64,000 bases of DNA from Melanocharis versteri (Eukaryota; Chordata; Aves; Passeriformes; Melanocharitidae). Below the pieces are notes generated by a model. The model was not told the origin of the DNA. It was given only the letters and a program-made list of their open reading frames with translations, and made no database searches. The stretch is from the NCBI GenBank assembly GCA_013397845.1, contig VZTG01001458.1, positions 124,001 to 188,000 of the forward strand, written 5' to 3'. Shown one piece after another: positions 36,901-49,100 of this stretch. The translations under genes were made by a program, and so were the position numbers. Position 1 is the stretch's first letter, and every line of letters begins with the position of its first letter.

Positions 36901-39900
36901 CTGTGTTGCGTGCCACTGTTAATCCCTGGAGCCCAAAAGGACATGGAGACCCAAGCCACAATACAGGAGATCAGCTTGGTTAAACATATGCACACTCACA
37001 AACCAACAATATGCTTAAATACCTGGCATTTTCAAAGCAAGCAGTCTTCCAGGAATTAACCTATAATGTTTTTACCCTTTCTTCAGTCTGACTCATAGCA
37101 GAGAACAGATTATCTGTTCAAAAGGAAATACAGCAATTAATTGTCTGAAATATTTCAGTACATAAATCCCTTATTTCTCCATATTCTATTTCCCCAGGAA
37201 CTGGCAAACTCTGTCTACTTGGTTATGGAGGTGAGTGTGTCTTTTTCTTTTTTTTACCTCCTTTCCCTCCCTCTTCTTCTTTTTAAAACTTTTTAACTAG
37301 TTTTAAGCAGATGAGCATGTTTCACAAGTGGTGCTTTCTGCTGGCAGTCTCACCTGTGAGGCTTTGCTAATCTAATCTGCAGCTCAGGCCTTGGTGAGTG
37401 TGGATGCAGAGAGCAGCCAGGGGGTTTTTCATCTTGCTGCTCTCAGAAGGTCGTGCAGGCACAGGCTTGAGCAGTCAGACACTGAACCTCAGGGGTCAAA
37501 TGGATGCCATGGGGGAGTGTGTGTTGCAGGCATTCACCAGAGAGAATGTTCTGGGCACAGCTTACCTGCAAAGCCTCTGAATATTTCCCTTCCTCTGCAG
37601 TTTTCACTCTGAGGTCTTGTTGACTTTTCTTAATGATGTGGAACATTGATGTGAGCAGTTTCAGTTTTCAGCTGTGTCCACTCCCAGGCTTTCCTCAGCT
37701 GCCTTTCTGGTGGTGTCTCCAGTGGTGACCCCTCTGCTTTGTTCTGGTTTTACCTTTCTCTCTGATGTGCTTGAACATGAATAGGCACAAAAGCTGGTTA
37801 ATGCTAGTGTATCATGCAACATAATATTTAGGGGAAATAGGACAGGAGAGGAACCTGCAGGAATGGGGTTTTCCCTGCCAACTTCTGAGTATGTATTTTG
37901 ACATGTGTGATTATTCATGTTTAAATACTGTGATAAGCCTGCCATCCTACTGAAGTTTACTCTTTTTCTGTTTAATCTTTGGTTTTCCCTGTGTTAACTG
38001 AGCTTTCTGTTCTGTTTGCAGTACTGTAATGGTGGTGACCTGGCAGACTACCTTCACAGTAAGTACAACAGTATGGAGAATATCCTCTGTGAGGTTCACC
38101 CTTCATAGTCATTTGAAAACTGAGAATCCATGACAATAAAAGCTGGTCTTGTAGTCCTTTCTATGTAGGTCAGTAGTGACTGTTGTCAGTAGTAACATAT
38201 TTTAGTTACAATGGCCTTTTAAGTTAAACATATTTCAGCACTGCTAGGGACACGGTTTGTCTTTTCTTGGTCACTGGCAAAAAGCTATTTATAGTGAAGC
38301 CTTGCAGTTTTGTAAGGTTGGATTAAAATAAGATCCCAAGAGTATATTCTCTGAGTTTACCCCTAAGGTGTTCCCACATCTAGGGCAGAACGTATTTCCT
38401 ATTTCAGCATATTGAGGATAGCTGTGGTGTAGCCAGTCATGCTGTGAGGGTGACAAAACCCACTAACTTTGAGGTCTTCTGCAGAGTGTAGCATAGGTAT
38501 CTGGGACCGTGGTGCTTTGAAGAACCTTTTGGTGGGACTCAGGTGTGTCTTTGCATCAAAGCAAATGAAATGTGCTTTGCAGGTCATCCAGCTGTATTGC
38601 TGGCAATCCCTCAAGGTATCTTTCAGTGCAGCACAGGTACATGACCCTGGCCTTTGTCAAATTCACCTTGCACCTGAGTGCCTAGAACAGGAGGATAAAA
38701 TGTTTAACAATATACTTGGCTGCACACAGACACAGCCCTTTTTTTTTTTTTTTTTGCTCTGACTGATTTTTTTCCCTTAAAAGTAGCTTTCTGGTTGTTT
38801 TGCATGTTAACTAGAAGATTACTAAATGTGAAGAGACAGTTTTAATCTCATTTCATGTGTGGCTCTGGGTCATGGTTAAACAAAGTTTGTTCACATTGTT
38901 CAAATTAAAAGCTAGTCAGCTGGATAATACTTCAGGCTCCTTATTGAGGTATGTGATGCCTGGAAATGGCAAAAATTGAAGGATTAAAAGATAAATTTAC
39001 ATTTGTCCTACAGCTAGTGTTGGTGTCCCTAGAATGATAATCTGGGGCTTGATGACAGCATTTCACGCTCTTCCTACGGGGTAATGAATTATATTTGTGG
39101 ACTTGAATTTTCAGAAAGGGTTTAGTACTTGAAGGAAGAAGAATATTCTGCCTTTCATGTGTTTTGTTTGTTTAAAGTGTGGGTGAGATAGAAGTGACAG
39201 GCATTTGTTTTTTAAAATCCAGGTTTAGTGTGCTTTGTCTTAGATAAATGTTTTGCATCTGTTGGGTATGGCTGTGTTCTAAAGGGAGCATCTTTAGTGG
39301 TGTCAGAATGCTCTTATGAACACTGGTGGAGGATGGTTTTGTATTTGGTACCTTCTTTTCCTTTTTGAATGTAAATGCAAATTTTATAAATGAAATGCTT
39401 TTAAAAAATAGTGAAACTTCAGTTTTACCAGTGCATGGGCTTTGAAAGCTGTATTTTTTAGCTTTCATGCACTTGAAGTGGACCTTGATCTGAAAGCACT
39501 GGGCTGTGCACTCTCATTGGCAAAGCTGTGTGTGTAAACAAGAAATTATAGAAACAAATGACAGAAACAAGGATTTATAGAAAATCTTTTGGTCTGTACT
39601 ACTACTTCTGTGTGTATGTTGTCTTTTCCCTTCTGACACCCTCCCCTTAAAAAAAAAAACTCAAGAAAAAAGTGAAGCATGCAATTAGTTAGGCTGCTAA
39701 TACAGCGCACTTCCTGGTTTATCAATTGAAATTACTCAGGAAGTTGGTGGCTAGTTGGAGGAAGTGATGATGAATTGTATTTTCCAAATAAAATTCAGTT
39801 TTACCCCAGTTTGGTTTGTTTGAGTGTTACCTGGTGCAAGACTTGATCCTTCTTTGCCTGAGTTCATTTGAGAAAGTTAACCTTTAGCTCTGTTTTTACC

Positions 39901-42900
39901 AATAAAACATTTTGGTTTGGCAACTGTAAAGGTTATTGTGATGGGAAGTTGGTGCTTAGTTTTATTTTAACTCAACGCTTGTGTGCGGGTTGCCAGTGAA
40001 GAGAACCCAGCAGGCACCGATTTCCAGAGGGAGGAGTCTGTAAGGGACTACAGCAAGAAGGTTTAGTTACTTCCATCACTGTCAGATCTCAGAGCCTGGA
40101 TAAGTGTCAGCTTTCTGCATCCCACCACATGCTCCTTTGGGGTATCTCCTCTTCCAGCTTCTGCAGGTGCCCAGGGTGCTTTTGACAAGAATGATTTTTC
40201 ACTGAAAGCTCATCTTGAAAAGTTTAGGTTTCTTCAGTATTTGACTGCTACTCAGGAGGCTCATCTCTGTTGAGCGGTTATTGTGCTGCTTCAGTTATTT
40301 TGATAATTGTGTGATGGTGTTTAATTGCAACATCTACTTTCCCACTGGCTCCTCAGACATTTGTGCTGGTAGTTCCTGTAACACTTAAGCGAGCAGCGCA
40401 TGCAAATCCCCTGGTTCTCATTGAATGAGTTGCTTGTAAGCTTCCAGATCCATTCTGCCCTCTAATTACAGGCATTAGGCAATATGGTAATTCCATGTTG
40501 AATCCAAAGGCACTCTAATTCTCCTTGCCTTCATGACAGGAGGACGTGCATGGGTGCACGTTGCAGTGCACTCTGCGTTTCGACTGGGTTGCGGTGTTGG
40601 GCAGCGCCATCCCTGTGATACAACCTGAGGCTGTGTGTGTTTGGCTGGGTTANGGGTTATGGTGTTTGCCAGCCCCATCTCTGTGATACAACCCAAGGCT
40701 CTGTGTGTGTTTGGCTGGGTTACGGTGTTGGCCAGCCCCATCTTTGTGATACAACCCAAGGCTCTGTGTGTTTTGCTGGGTTATGATGTTGGGCAGCCCC
40801 ATCCCTGTGATACAACCCAAGGCTGTGTGTTTGGCTGGGTTATGGTGTTAGGCAGTCCTATCTCTGTGATACAACCCAAGGCTCTGTGTGTTTGGCTGGG
40901 TTATGGTGTTGGGCAGCCCCATCCCTGTGATACAACCCAAGGCTGTGTGTGTTTGGCTGGGTTATGGTGTTGGCCAGCCCCATCCCTGTGATACAACCCA
41001 AGGCTGTGTGTGTTCTGCTCAGCACAGCTGCTGTGGTGGTGGTGTCCTTTAGTGGTGCAGTGCAATTTCCCTTCTGGGAGACCTCTGGATGTTGCTTTCA
41101 CTAGAGGCCATCATGTCTTGAGCTGCGAGTGGCAGGTCTCCACTGTGCATGGTAGAGCTGTGGGAAGTGTTACAGAAGTGACCAGCTTCTCTACAGGAAT
41201 AACTGGAATTCTGTGTCCTCGGGTACTCAGGAGGTCAGAGCAGGCTGGTCTGAAATTCCTTCTTAAATTCTGTGAGTTGGCATTGGCATAGGCTGTTATG
41301 GACACTTCATATTTGTGACCTTTCTTAAAGCTGTTGCTTTCATACTGTAGTTTCTTGGTTTGACCATGACACATGTAGGGAGCTTTGATCTTTCTAATCC
41401 ATCCCCAGTGGTGCAGGGACCCTGTTGCAAACCAGAGGTGTGAAGCATTGCTGTGTAGCTTTTCTCCCTCTACAGCCAGGTAATTAAGGTCTAGTCCTAT
41501 CACAGATACATCTGGAATACATCTTCTGACCTGTACAGAAGATTCACAGGAGTGTCACTGGCCATGTTCTGCATGGGTAGAAGTGGGGTAGGTACAAGCC
41601 AGGCCCCAAACAAGTCAGCTTGGTCTCAGACTTCAGTGTGACTTGGACTGGGCCCATGTTAGAGATACTTGTGACACCTCTGGGTAAGAGGAGATGTTCT
41701 TTTTCCTAAATTACTTTTCCAAAATGGTGTTGTAGTGCAACGTCAGTGGATGTACTCTAGTACATCTTCTCTTGGATCAGCTGACAAGGGCTGTTTACTG
41801 CAGTTTACCTGGCAGCCTCTTGCAGGTTGAACTTCTCAGAGCAGACTGACCAGGGCACTTCTTAGGTGGCTTCATCCCTTTTCTCTGCCTTAAGAGCTCA
41901 AGGCATGTGGGCCCCACAGTGACCCAGAGTAAATATTTGCTCTGATCTACTGACCTGAGCAGCCCAAGGCAGTAAGCAAAGTGCCTCATCACTGAAGTGG
42001 AGTCCATGAAAATAAACACGGGGATATTATTGCTTCTCAGTAATGGCAAAGTAGGGCTTGTGAAACAGCATCCTCTGCAAGAATGTGTTGCTCACCACAG
42101 ACATCCACAGGGATGCCCAGACTTTAATGCAGGATTAGTATTTTGCCAGCAGCTTTCTGGTAAAGATGAGAATATCCCGTTTTTACTGGGACAGACTTAC
42201 AACCTCCCTATTTGGGATGTAGCAGGGGAAGGGAGTTATTTTATTCTCCACTTGTTTGAGGTTTTTTGGGGTTTTTTGATGGCACCTAAATCGAATGAGT
42301 TTTTTGTATCTTCTCCTTTCCTCTGCTGTTGGTAGCTGGTCTGGGAGAACTTTTGCAGACCAATATCCTGAAGTCATTGAAAATGTCAGTTGTATTTATG
42401 TTTCTGTCCTTCAGTTGCGGATTGCTGCTGTCACACAGTGGACTGATGGGCTGAGTATGAGAGATAAGGAGTTTTGTTTTCCAGTGTTACAGCCTGTTTA
42501 TTAATGGAGGGAGGTAAAAGGGTGCTGCCCCTACCCTCCCCAAGGAACTGACTGTCCCTTTGCTGTTGCTGAGGGCAGAGCCTCAATATCCCAGTCCTGC
42601 CTTCCTACCTGGATTTGTGAGATTTAATGCTGCCAGAGGATCCAGCAGACCTCTCTGTCTGATTTTGCTGCACTGCAACATGGTAGCTCCACTCTGCTGC
42701 TGCAGTTGCACTGGAGGAGTATGTCTGCAGGGCTGAGACACCAGTTCAGGTTCTATGTGCCAGGAAAACAGTTCTTTTGCAGGGCTGAGAACTTTGTACT
42801 GACTTCTGTGAAGTGGAAAAGCTTAAATTCTGCAGAAGCAGGTAGTTCAGAAGCCCTGTTTTCTATGGATGAATGGATTTTTCTCATCTTGGTAGCAATG

Positions 42901-45900
42901 TTGTTGTTTTCAGCATTATAAAGAATTCACATCAGGGGGGCTCAGCTGGTTTGCTGAGGGCTGGTGGCTAGTGCTGTGTCAGCCTTATAGCCACCAAATT
43001 ATCTAAAGGAGAGGGTAACACCTTAAAGCACTGGCACGCTCCTGGGACTGCGGGTCAGGACAAGGCTCTCCACAGTTCCTTTGCCAGAGGCAGAGTGTGT
43101 TTAGCCAGGAGCTGGTAATTGCCTGCTGCCTTAATTATAAGAATTACCAAGTTTCAAGTCTTGCTTCATGTTTGGCCTTTCCTGGGCCTGAGCCGAATTG
43201 GAAAAAAAACCCCTTTTGAATTCCTGCTATTTTGTTTAAAGATGGTGTTTTAACCATTCCTGAATGAATTTCCTTGAGTACAAATTGCAGAAATACTGCA
43301 GAGCCCTTTTGTTGGAGAGAACATTGAGCACTGCTAAGAGATGCTGGACTTTTAATAGACAGAATATGATATGGGACTGAGTACACTGAGATGTTTCAGC
43401 AGGAGGTTGGGGAAAGCTTTGTTGAAGATGAGGCAGTGCTTTCTTCAGAAGATGCAAGTGTGTTTTGAAGACTTGCATCTGAGCTGCCTCTTAGTATCCT
43501 TAAAATCCCTTCACAGGATCTCCCCTTCTGGGAGAGGAGTCTCGTGAACTCCAGCTGAGTGCCAGTTCATGAGGAAAAAGGCTCAGTGAGGGGGGAGAAA
43601 CTCTATATACATGTGCACTGCTCTCACATGTTATGAGTCCTGGACCACCTGATAGCCATGGTGACACTTTAGCTGTGCTTGTGCCCCCTAGAACAGTGAG
43701 GCTTGGGAGAGGTGGGAGTTTATTTTCTATTCTAAGTGCTGCTTAACTTATCTGTGTCCCTTGCTGCTTCCCATCCACGTATTTTAAAAGTTAGATTTTT
43801 AATTTCCTGTGTTGTGTTAAAGCTGTGTGCAACCTCAGCTGTGTTTTCATAAGGATTCCTCCCTTCTAGCTGACTGGGTAGGGTGGTGTTTTGAAGCTCC
43901 TGCCAGCCTGTTTTAATGTCTTACTAGAGAACAGCTGGAAAAACTCTAATGAAGTCCCAAGTAATTTACAGGGACCTTTTACAAAAGAAATTATTTTATT
44001 CAAGTGGAATGGTGCTTGCTTGAAACCTGACTTGCTCAGTGACTGACAAGGAGGCAGGCTGGTAGCACTGTTGATCCTGGGGTTTGTTCAGCAGGCTGTT
44101 CCCAGCTTTGGCAGGAGTTTCATACGTATAGTTCTTAAAATAACGAGAGCTGATGTCGCATTGCTCTGATTAGAAGAGCCAGTTGAAAATTATTTTGGTC
44201 CCTTCAATATTTATTTTCACACCACAGTCCCTGGGGAGCCTGTATCTCAGGAGAGGCCACTTCAGAGCTTCTGTATTTGCAGATTTTGATCACTAATACA
44301 TTCCTTTGAAAAGCTTGGCTTGTGAAAACGTTTTGAGACATTCTTGCTGTATCTGTGGATGGAGGGTGGAGGGTGGCAGGTGATAGTTTGCAGGGGTCAT
44401 CTGGTAGGGTCTGTTTTTGAGTACTGGGCAGTGGTTCACCCAAACACTGGGTTTGGGATTAGAATTCTGGTTTGGTCAGGTGATGATGCATAAGGCTTAG
44501 GCCTAGACTAGGATTCATACCCCAAAGGTACAGATCCCTGCTGGCCGTGTGCCCTAACCTACTGTGAATTTAACCTATCAACACTTCCCAGGTCCAGCAT
44601 GAGCCTTAATGACTCTTGCAGGCGTGAATCCTAATCCTATCTGCCTTTCCTCTTAGCTCCACCTTTAGACCTAGTCTTTGTGATAAAGCTCTGAGCTTCG
44701 GTATCCAGCTGCTGTTGACCATAGCTCACAGGCAGCCATAGCCCTGCCTGGTGCTTGCCTGGATCTGCCTGGCAGCTCTCGCTGAGGAAAGCCCTAAACC
44801 TCACGAGATGCCACTTTTGGACACAGTTAATACCCTGGATTCAGCACCTGGTGCTGGCCTGAGTTCACCATGAGAGACTTGGGGCTGAAAACAGCCCTGA
44901 CCACAGAATAAGCTGGGAATGCAAATGCTCTCCCTTGTTGCCTGTAGGAATCATTCAGAAATGGTGTGTGGGGAAAAGACATCATATGTGGGAATAAAGT
45001 GACAAATTACAGCTAATTGCTGTGAGACTCTGCCCTCTGGGCTCCTCAGAGAACTGGCATTGTAAGTTCTTCATCTGTGGTTATTTTTCTTTCCTCCTTC
45101 CCAGCTATGCGGACACTTAGTGAAGACACCATCAGGCTCTTTCTCCAGCAGATAGCAGGTGCCATGAAGATGCTGCACAGCAAGGGCATCATCCATCGGG
45201 ACTTGAAGCCACAGAATATCCTCCTTTCCTATGCTGGAGGCAGGAAATCAAATCCCAACAACATTCGCATAAAGATCGGTAAGACCCCGCTACAAACGTC
45301 ACCCTAAGCACTCAGGAGTTTGGTGATGGATACGTGGAAACCTCAGTCTTTCTTTGGGGAACTGTCTAGGAGGAGAAAAGCATTGCTCCTCTTACTTTTA
45401 AAATACCCTAATGTTTTTCATCCTTAGTTCCTCTGCTAAATGTAGCCTTCAGCTGCTCCAAGCAGTAGGAGCAAAAGCTTTCTGCTCTGCCAGGACACAG
45501 ATTTAACTCAAAGGAATTGGGCAGGCCTTGCTCTGCTCCCAGTTGAATGGTGCCTCCCTCAGTAAAAACAAACACCAGCCTGCCCTAATTGGCCTGTAAT
45601 CTCCAGGCTTACCAAGAAATAAGCAGAAGTTGTGACTTTTGTCTTCAACTTTTAACAGTATTGAGGTTAAATGTTGTCTCAAGACCTGACACTAGTTGCT
45701 CTCGTGGCTGGCCTCAGAGAGTGCTGTGGGTTGTCAGGCAGACCCAAAAGTGGGAGTTTTCCCAGTTTGAACCAGAGACAGGCTTCTCAGCTGCATCTTG
45801 AAGAAATTCACATTCTGCACATCAGGCAAGTGGCACAGATGGACCAGTAGTTGGGACGAGTGCTCCAGAAATCCAGTTACAGAGCACACATATTCCCGGC

Positions 45901-46115
45901 GGTCCCTCAAAAATAAGATGATATCACCCTCACACGTGGGCTTTTGGTTACGTTACAACTCAGAGCTGAAGCTGACACCAATTAGGTGAAACTGTTCCTC
46001 ACCTTAACCTTGTCCTGTGGAGAAAGTGTCAGCACTTTCCTTCAACTGGGAAACGATGTCCGATGGAAAAGTTTGAAATGTTGCTGCTTGTTTGACTGAA
46101 GCATTTGGATGTGTG

Positions 46116-46146
<31 letters not shown>

Positions 46147-49100
46147 TGTCAAGTGCAGAGTTAATATCTGTGAGGAAGGGATTGGGAGCTGCAAACACAG
46201 GCAGGAGGGCTGTGGGCACAACTGCTCTTGGGTGTGATGTAACCTGCAACCCTCCTTGTGCTCCCTGAGGAATACATGGTCCAGGGAGAATCTGGCTGTA
46301 CCACATCATTAGTGACAGATGACAGTGTCAACAGCTGTGTCAGTGTCCTAGCTTGAAATATCTGGTAACCTTGAGAGAACATCTCAGTGTCATATGATCA
46401 GATGCTGAGTAACCTGCAGAGGTAATTTGTCTTGGTATTCCTTGTTCCTGGCTTTTCTACCTGCTAAGTGAACTGTGGCTCAGTTTCCTGTCCTTGTTCT
46501 GGGGTTAGCACTGCTAGTACCCTTCTCAAGGAACAGAACAAGACTCATTTTGGTAGGGCTGGTCCAGAAATGTGGGTAGTGGTTTGTAGTGGTTCCTCCT
46601 GGATGTGTTTCACATTACAGCCTTTTCAATGGAGGTGAACTTTCAGTTCCTCGAATGAAAGGTTGAGACAGCAGCAGATGAACTGGCTGGTTATGAACTG
46701 GCACATTCTCTCTGAAGTCAAGAGAGCCTTCCCAGCTGACATTTCAGAGTGCAGGCAAATGGGTACTGATCCCTGAAGGAGGGATGGGAGTTTGTTCAAG
46801 CTGGGGCTTGGTCTGTCCTTTTCTGGTGTCTGTACTGTGCATTCATAAATAGCACAAGGATGCTGCTGCTCAAGAAGAGCTGTCAAAGTCTTGCTAAGAT
46901 GGGATAGAGGCTGCAAAGATTGATGGGAAGTGAAGGTAAAGTAGGAAGAATCAACTGGAGAAGGTGCAGGCTCTCTAGAACTGGTGTCTGCTCCTGACCT
47001 ACCTCTGTTTCTCTTTGTAGCTGACTTTGGGTTTGCCCGGTACCTGCAGAACAATATGATGGCAGCAACATTGTGTGGTTCACCCATGTACATGGTAAGT
47101 GTGATTTTTCTACAGGATTTTCTGTGTTGTTCTTGCTTTGTCCCACAAAAGCAAGGCTTTGTTTTTCTCTAGTCTTTCCCCTGGAGGTGAAATTTTATTT
47201 ACTTGCCAAAAACCAGCTATTGCACAGGGAGATTCCTAAAATTCTGGCAGCTGGTAATGTCAGACAGCAGGTGTCTGTTGTCATGTAACTTCCATGTGAG
47301 ATGTGGTTAAACCATGCTTCCAGGATGGCTGCTTAGACTGTGAAACTGATGTGTATAACAAACCAAACAGATCCCTTTTGCCCTCTTTGTACTTCCCACT
47401 CTGGGATCAGGTTGTGATGAGGTGATCTCTTATTTGTGCTCATGGCAGCAGTCAAGGTCTCGGTGTCACATGAAGTCAGTGAAAGGAAAAATGAGAAAAC
47501 TTGACAGAAATAAAAATGTCAAAGCCAGACTTGTAATAGTTCCTGGGGACGTGGGTTGACCTCAAAGTAAAAAGATGATGTGAGTCAATTTAAGTTGAAG
47601 TTTTTACAGGTGCCCTGGGGTAAAAGGCACCTAATTTCAAATACAGTCTAATCTGCTCTTAAGTTTTTTGTCTGTAGTCTTTGGGCAGAGTTAGGCTGGA
47701 CTGTGCTGCGCTGCACAGGCGTAGTGCATTTGGTAGTCTGTTCCACAGATCTACCTCGAGCAAAACAGACTTCCTCTCTCTCCCTTTTTTTTTGAAGCCT
47801 GATGTTTATTTCAGCTACGCTATATGTGAAGATGATGTAACTCTCCTCTCTTGTGAGAGTTTCCTGAATTGTCTATTTTTAGTGATACTTTTTCTTTCAG
47901 AGTCTCTTGTGAAAGTAATTGAAAACACCCAGCTTATTTTTTGAAAGGGCTGGAGGAAACTAGTAATGATCTTTTTTCTATTTGTTTTTTATTTTTATTT
48001 TAAACAACACTGGATGTTACAAGAAGTCTCAATGTTTCATATTGTTCTTTGTTTATTGATGGATTTGAAGGAAGATGGGAAGGGAGGGTTCAGTTGGGAT
48101 TTAGGGAGTGTTTTGAAGTCTGTCCCTACTGCTATTGTGGGTCTTGTGCAGGAGCCCTGGGAACATCTGCTGGCAAGACAGGACTTTATTCCCTGCTTTA
48201 ACTCACAGCTGATTGCTGCTTTGTTCCATTTTGCTCTTAAAAAAAAAGAAAGGTATTTTACCCCTACCAGAAGGATCTTTCTGTCTGAACCCCAGTATGA
48301 TCCATGCCATGGCAAGACTTGAAACCTCCTTGTGCAGTTCTTGTCCTGCTTCCTTGGCTTTGTTTGGTGTCATGCCTGTTTCCCTTAGGGACAGACCGAG
48401 CTCCTGTCCACAATTTAATTGTTGCCAATTTTTTTTCCATTACGTGTGGCCTTTACTTCAAACAGAGCTAAAAAATTGATCCTGTTCCATGCTGGCAGCA
48501 CTGCAGTGAAATCTGTAGTTATAAACACGTGGGATTAGCCAGCCTGCCCTCCTGTCCCTCCTCTGCTGCTGCTCCTGGGGCTCTGCCTCCTGAGCCAGGG
48601 GCTCTGGGGGCTTGCACTGTCTCCAGCTTCTGCAACAAGCCTGGGAGGGAGCAGCTGAGGGCACAGCGTGGGATTAGAAACCAGAGTCTGAGGCACAGCA
48701 GGGCTCAAGCTGTTAGACTGGAACCCTGCCTTTGAGCCCAAACTGTGACCTTGGCACCAGGCCCTGGAGCTTAATTAATGTGCTGCCATCTTGGGCCAAA
48801 TGGGGGAAGTGCCCAAGTGATGCAGCTCAGGATGGAGGCTGGAGTTCACCTGTGCAGTGAGAGCCTTTGCTGCTCTTGATGCTGTTTCTTGCTTTGGTTG
48901 AGAAGATCTGTTTTTGATTTCAGTGGGGCTTTTTCTGGTGGATTCAGCAGAAAATGGTACGCTGGGAGAAAGGGAGGTACTGAGTTTGCCCAAAATACAC
49001 AATATTAGGATGTATTTTTGTCTTCTGAATGAAAGTCTGTGTTTCCCCCACTTAAATAGGGAAGTGGCCCTTTCGATATAGAGTTACTGTCTTCTTGGGA

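Larger units (their letters stand above)
22941..37197 (+). other. ULK1 intron 3 (14.3 kb)
   Basis: This is the longest intron in the window. Its proximal part holds a second CpG island (23540-24080). The remainder is mostly unique sequence: a T run near 26697-26713, a GC-rich block at 29620-29815, a 13-base direct repeat (CTCTTTTCATTTG at 29822 and 29844), a 198-codon antisense frame at 31102-31698 that I regard as chance, and a 27-base tandem duplication at 36150-36201. No second gene is supported. Confidence 0.8.

Noticed and set aside
40635..40991. 118-codon frame with repeated ASPISVIQPKALCV-like sequence
   Set aside because: It is the translation of a tandem DNA repeat whose unit length changes between copies, so the frame shifts from unit to unit.
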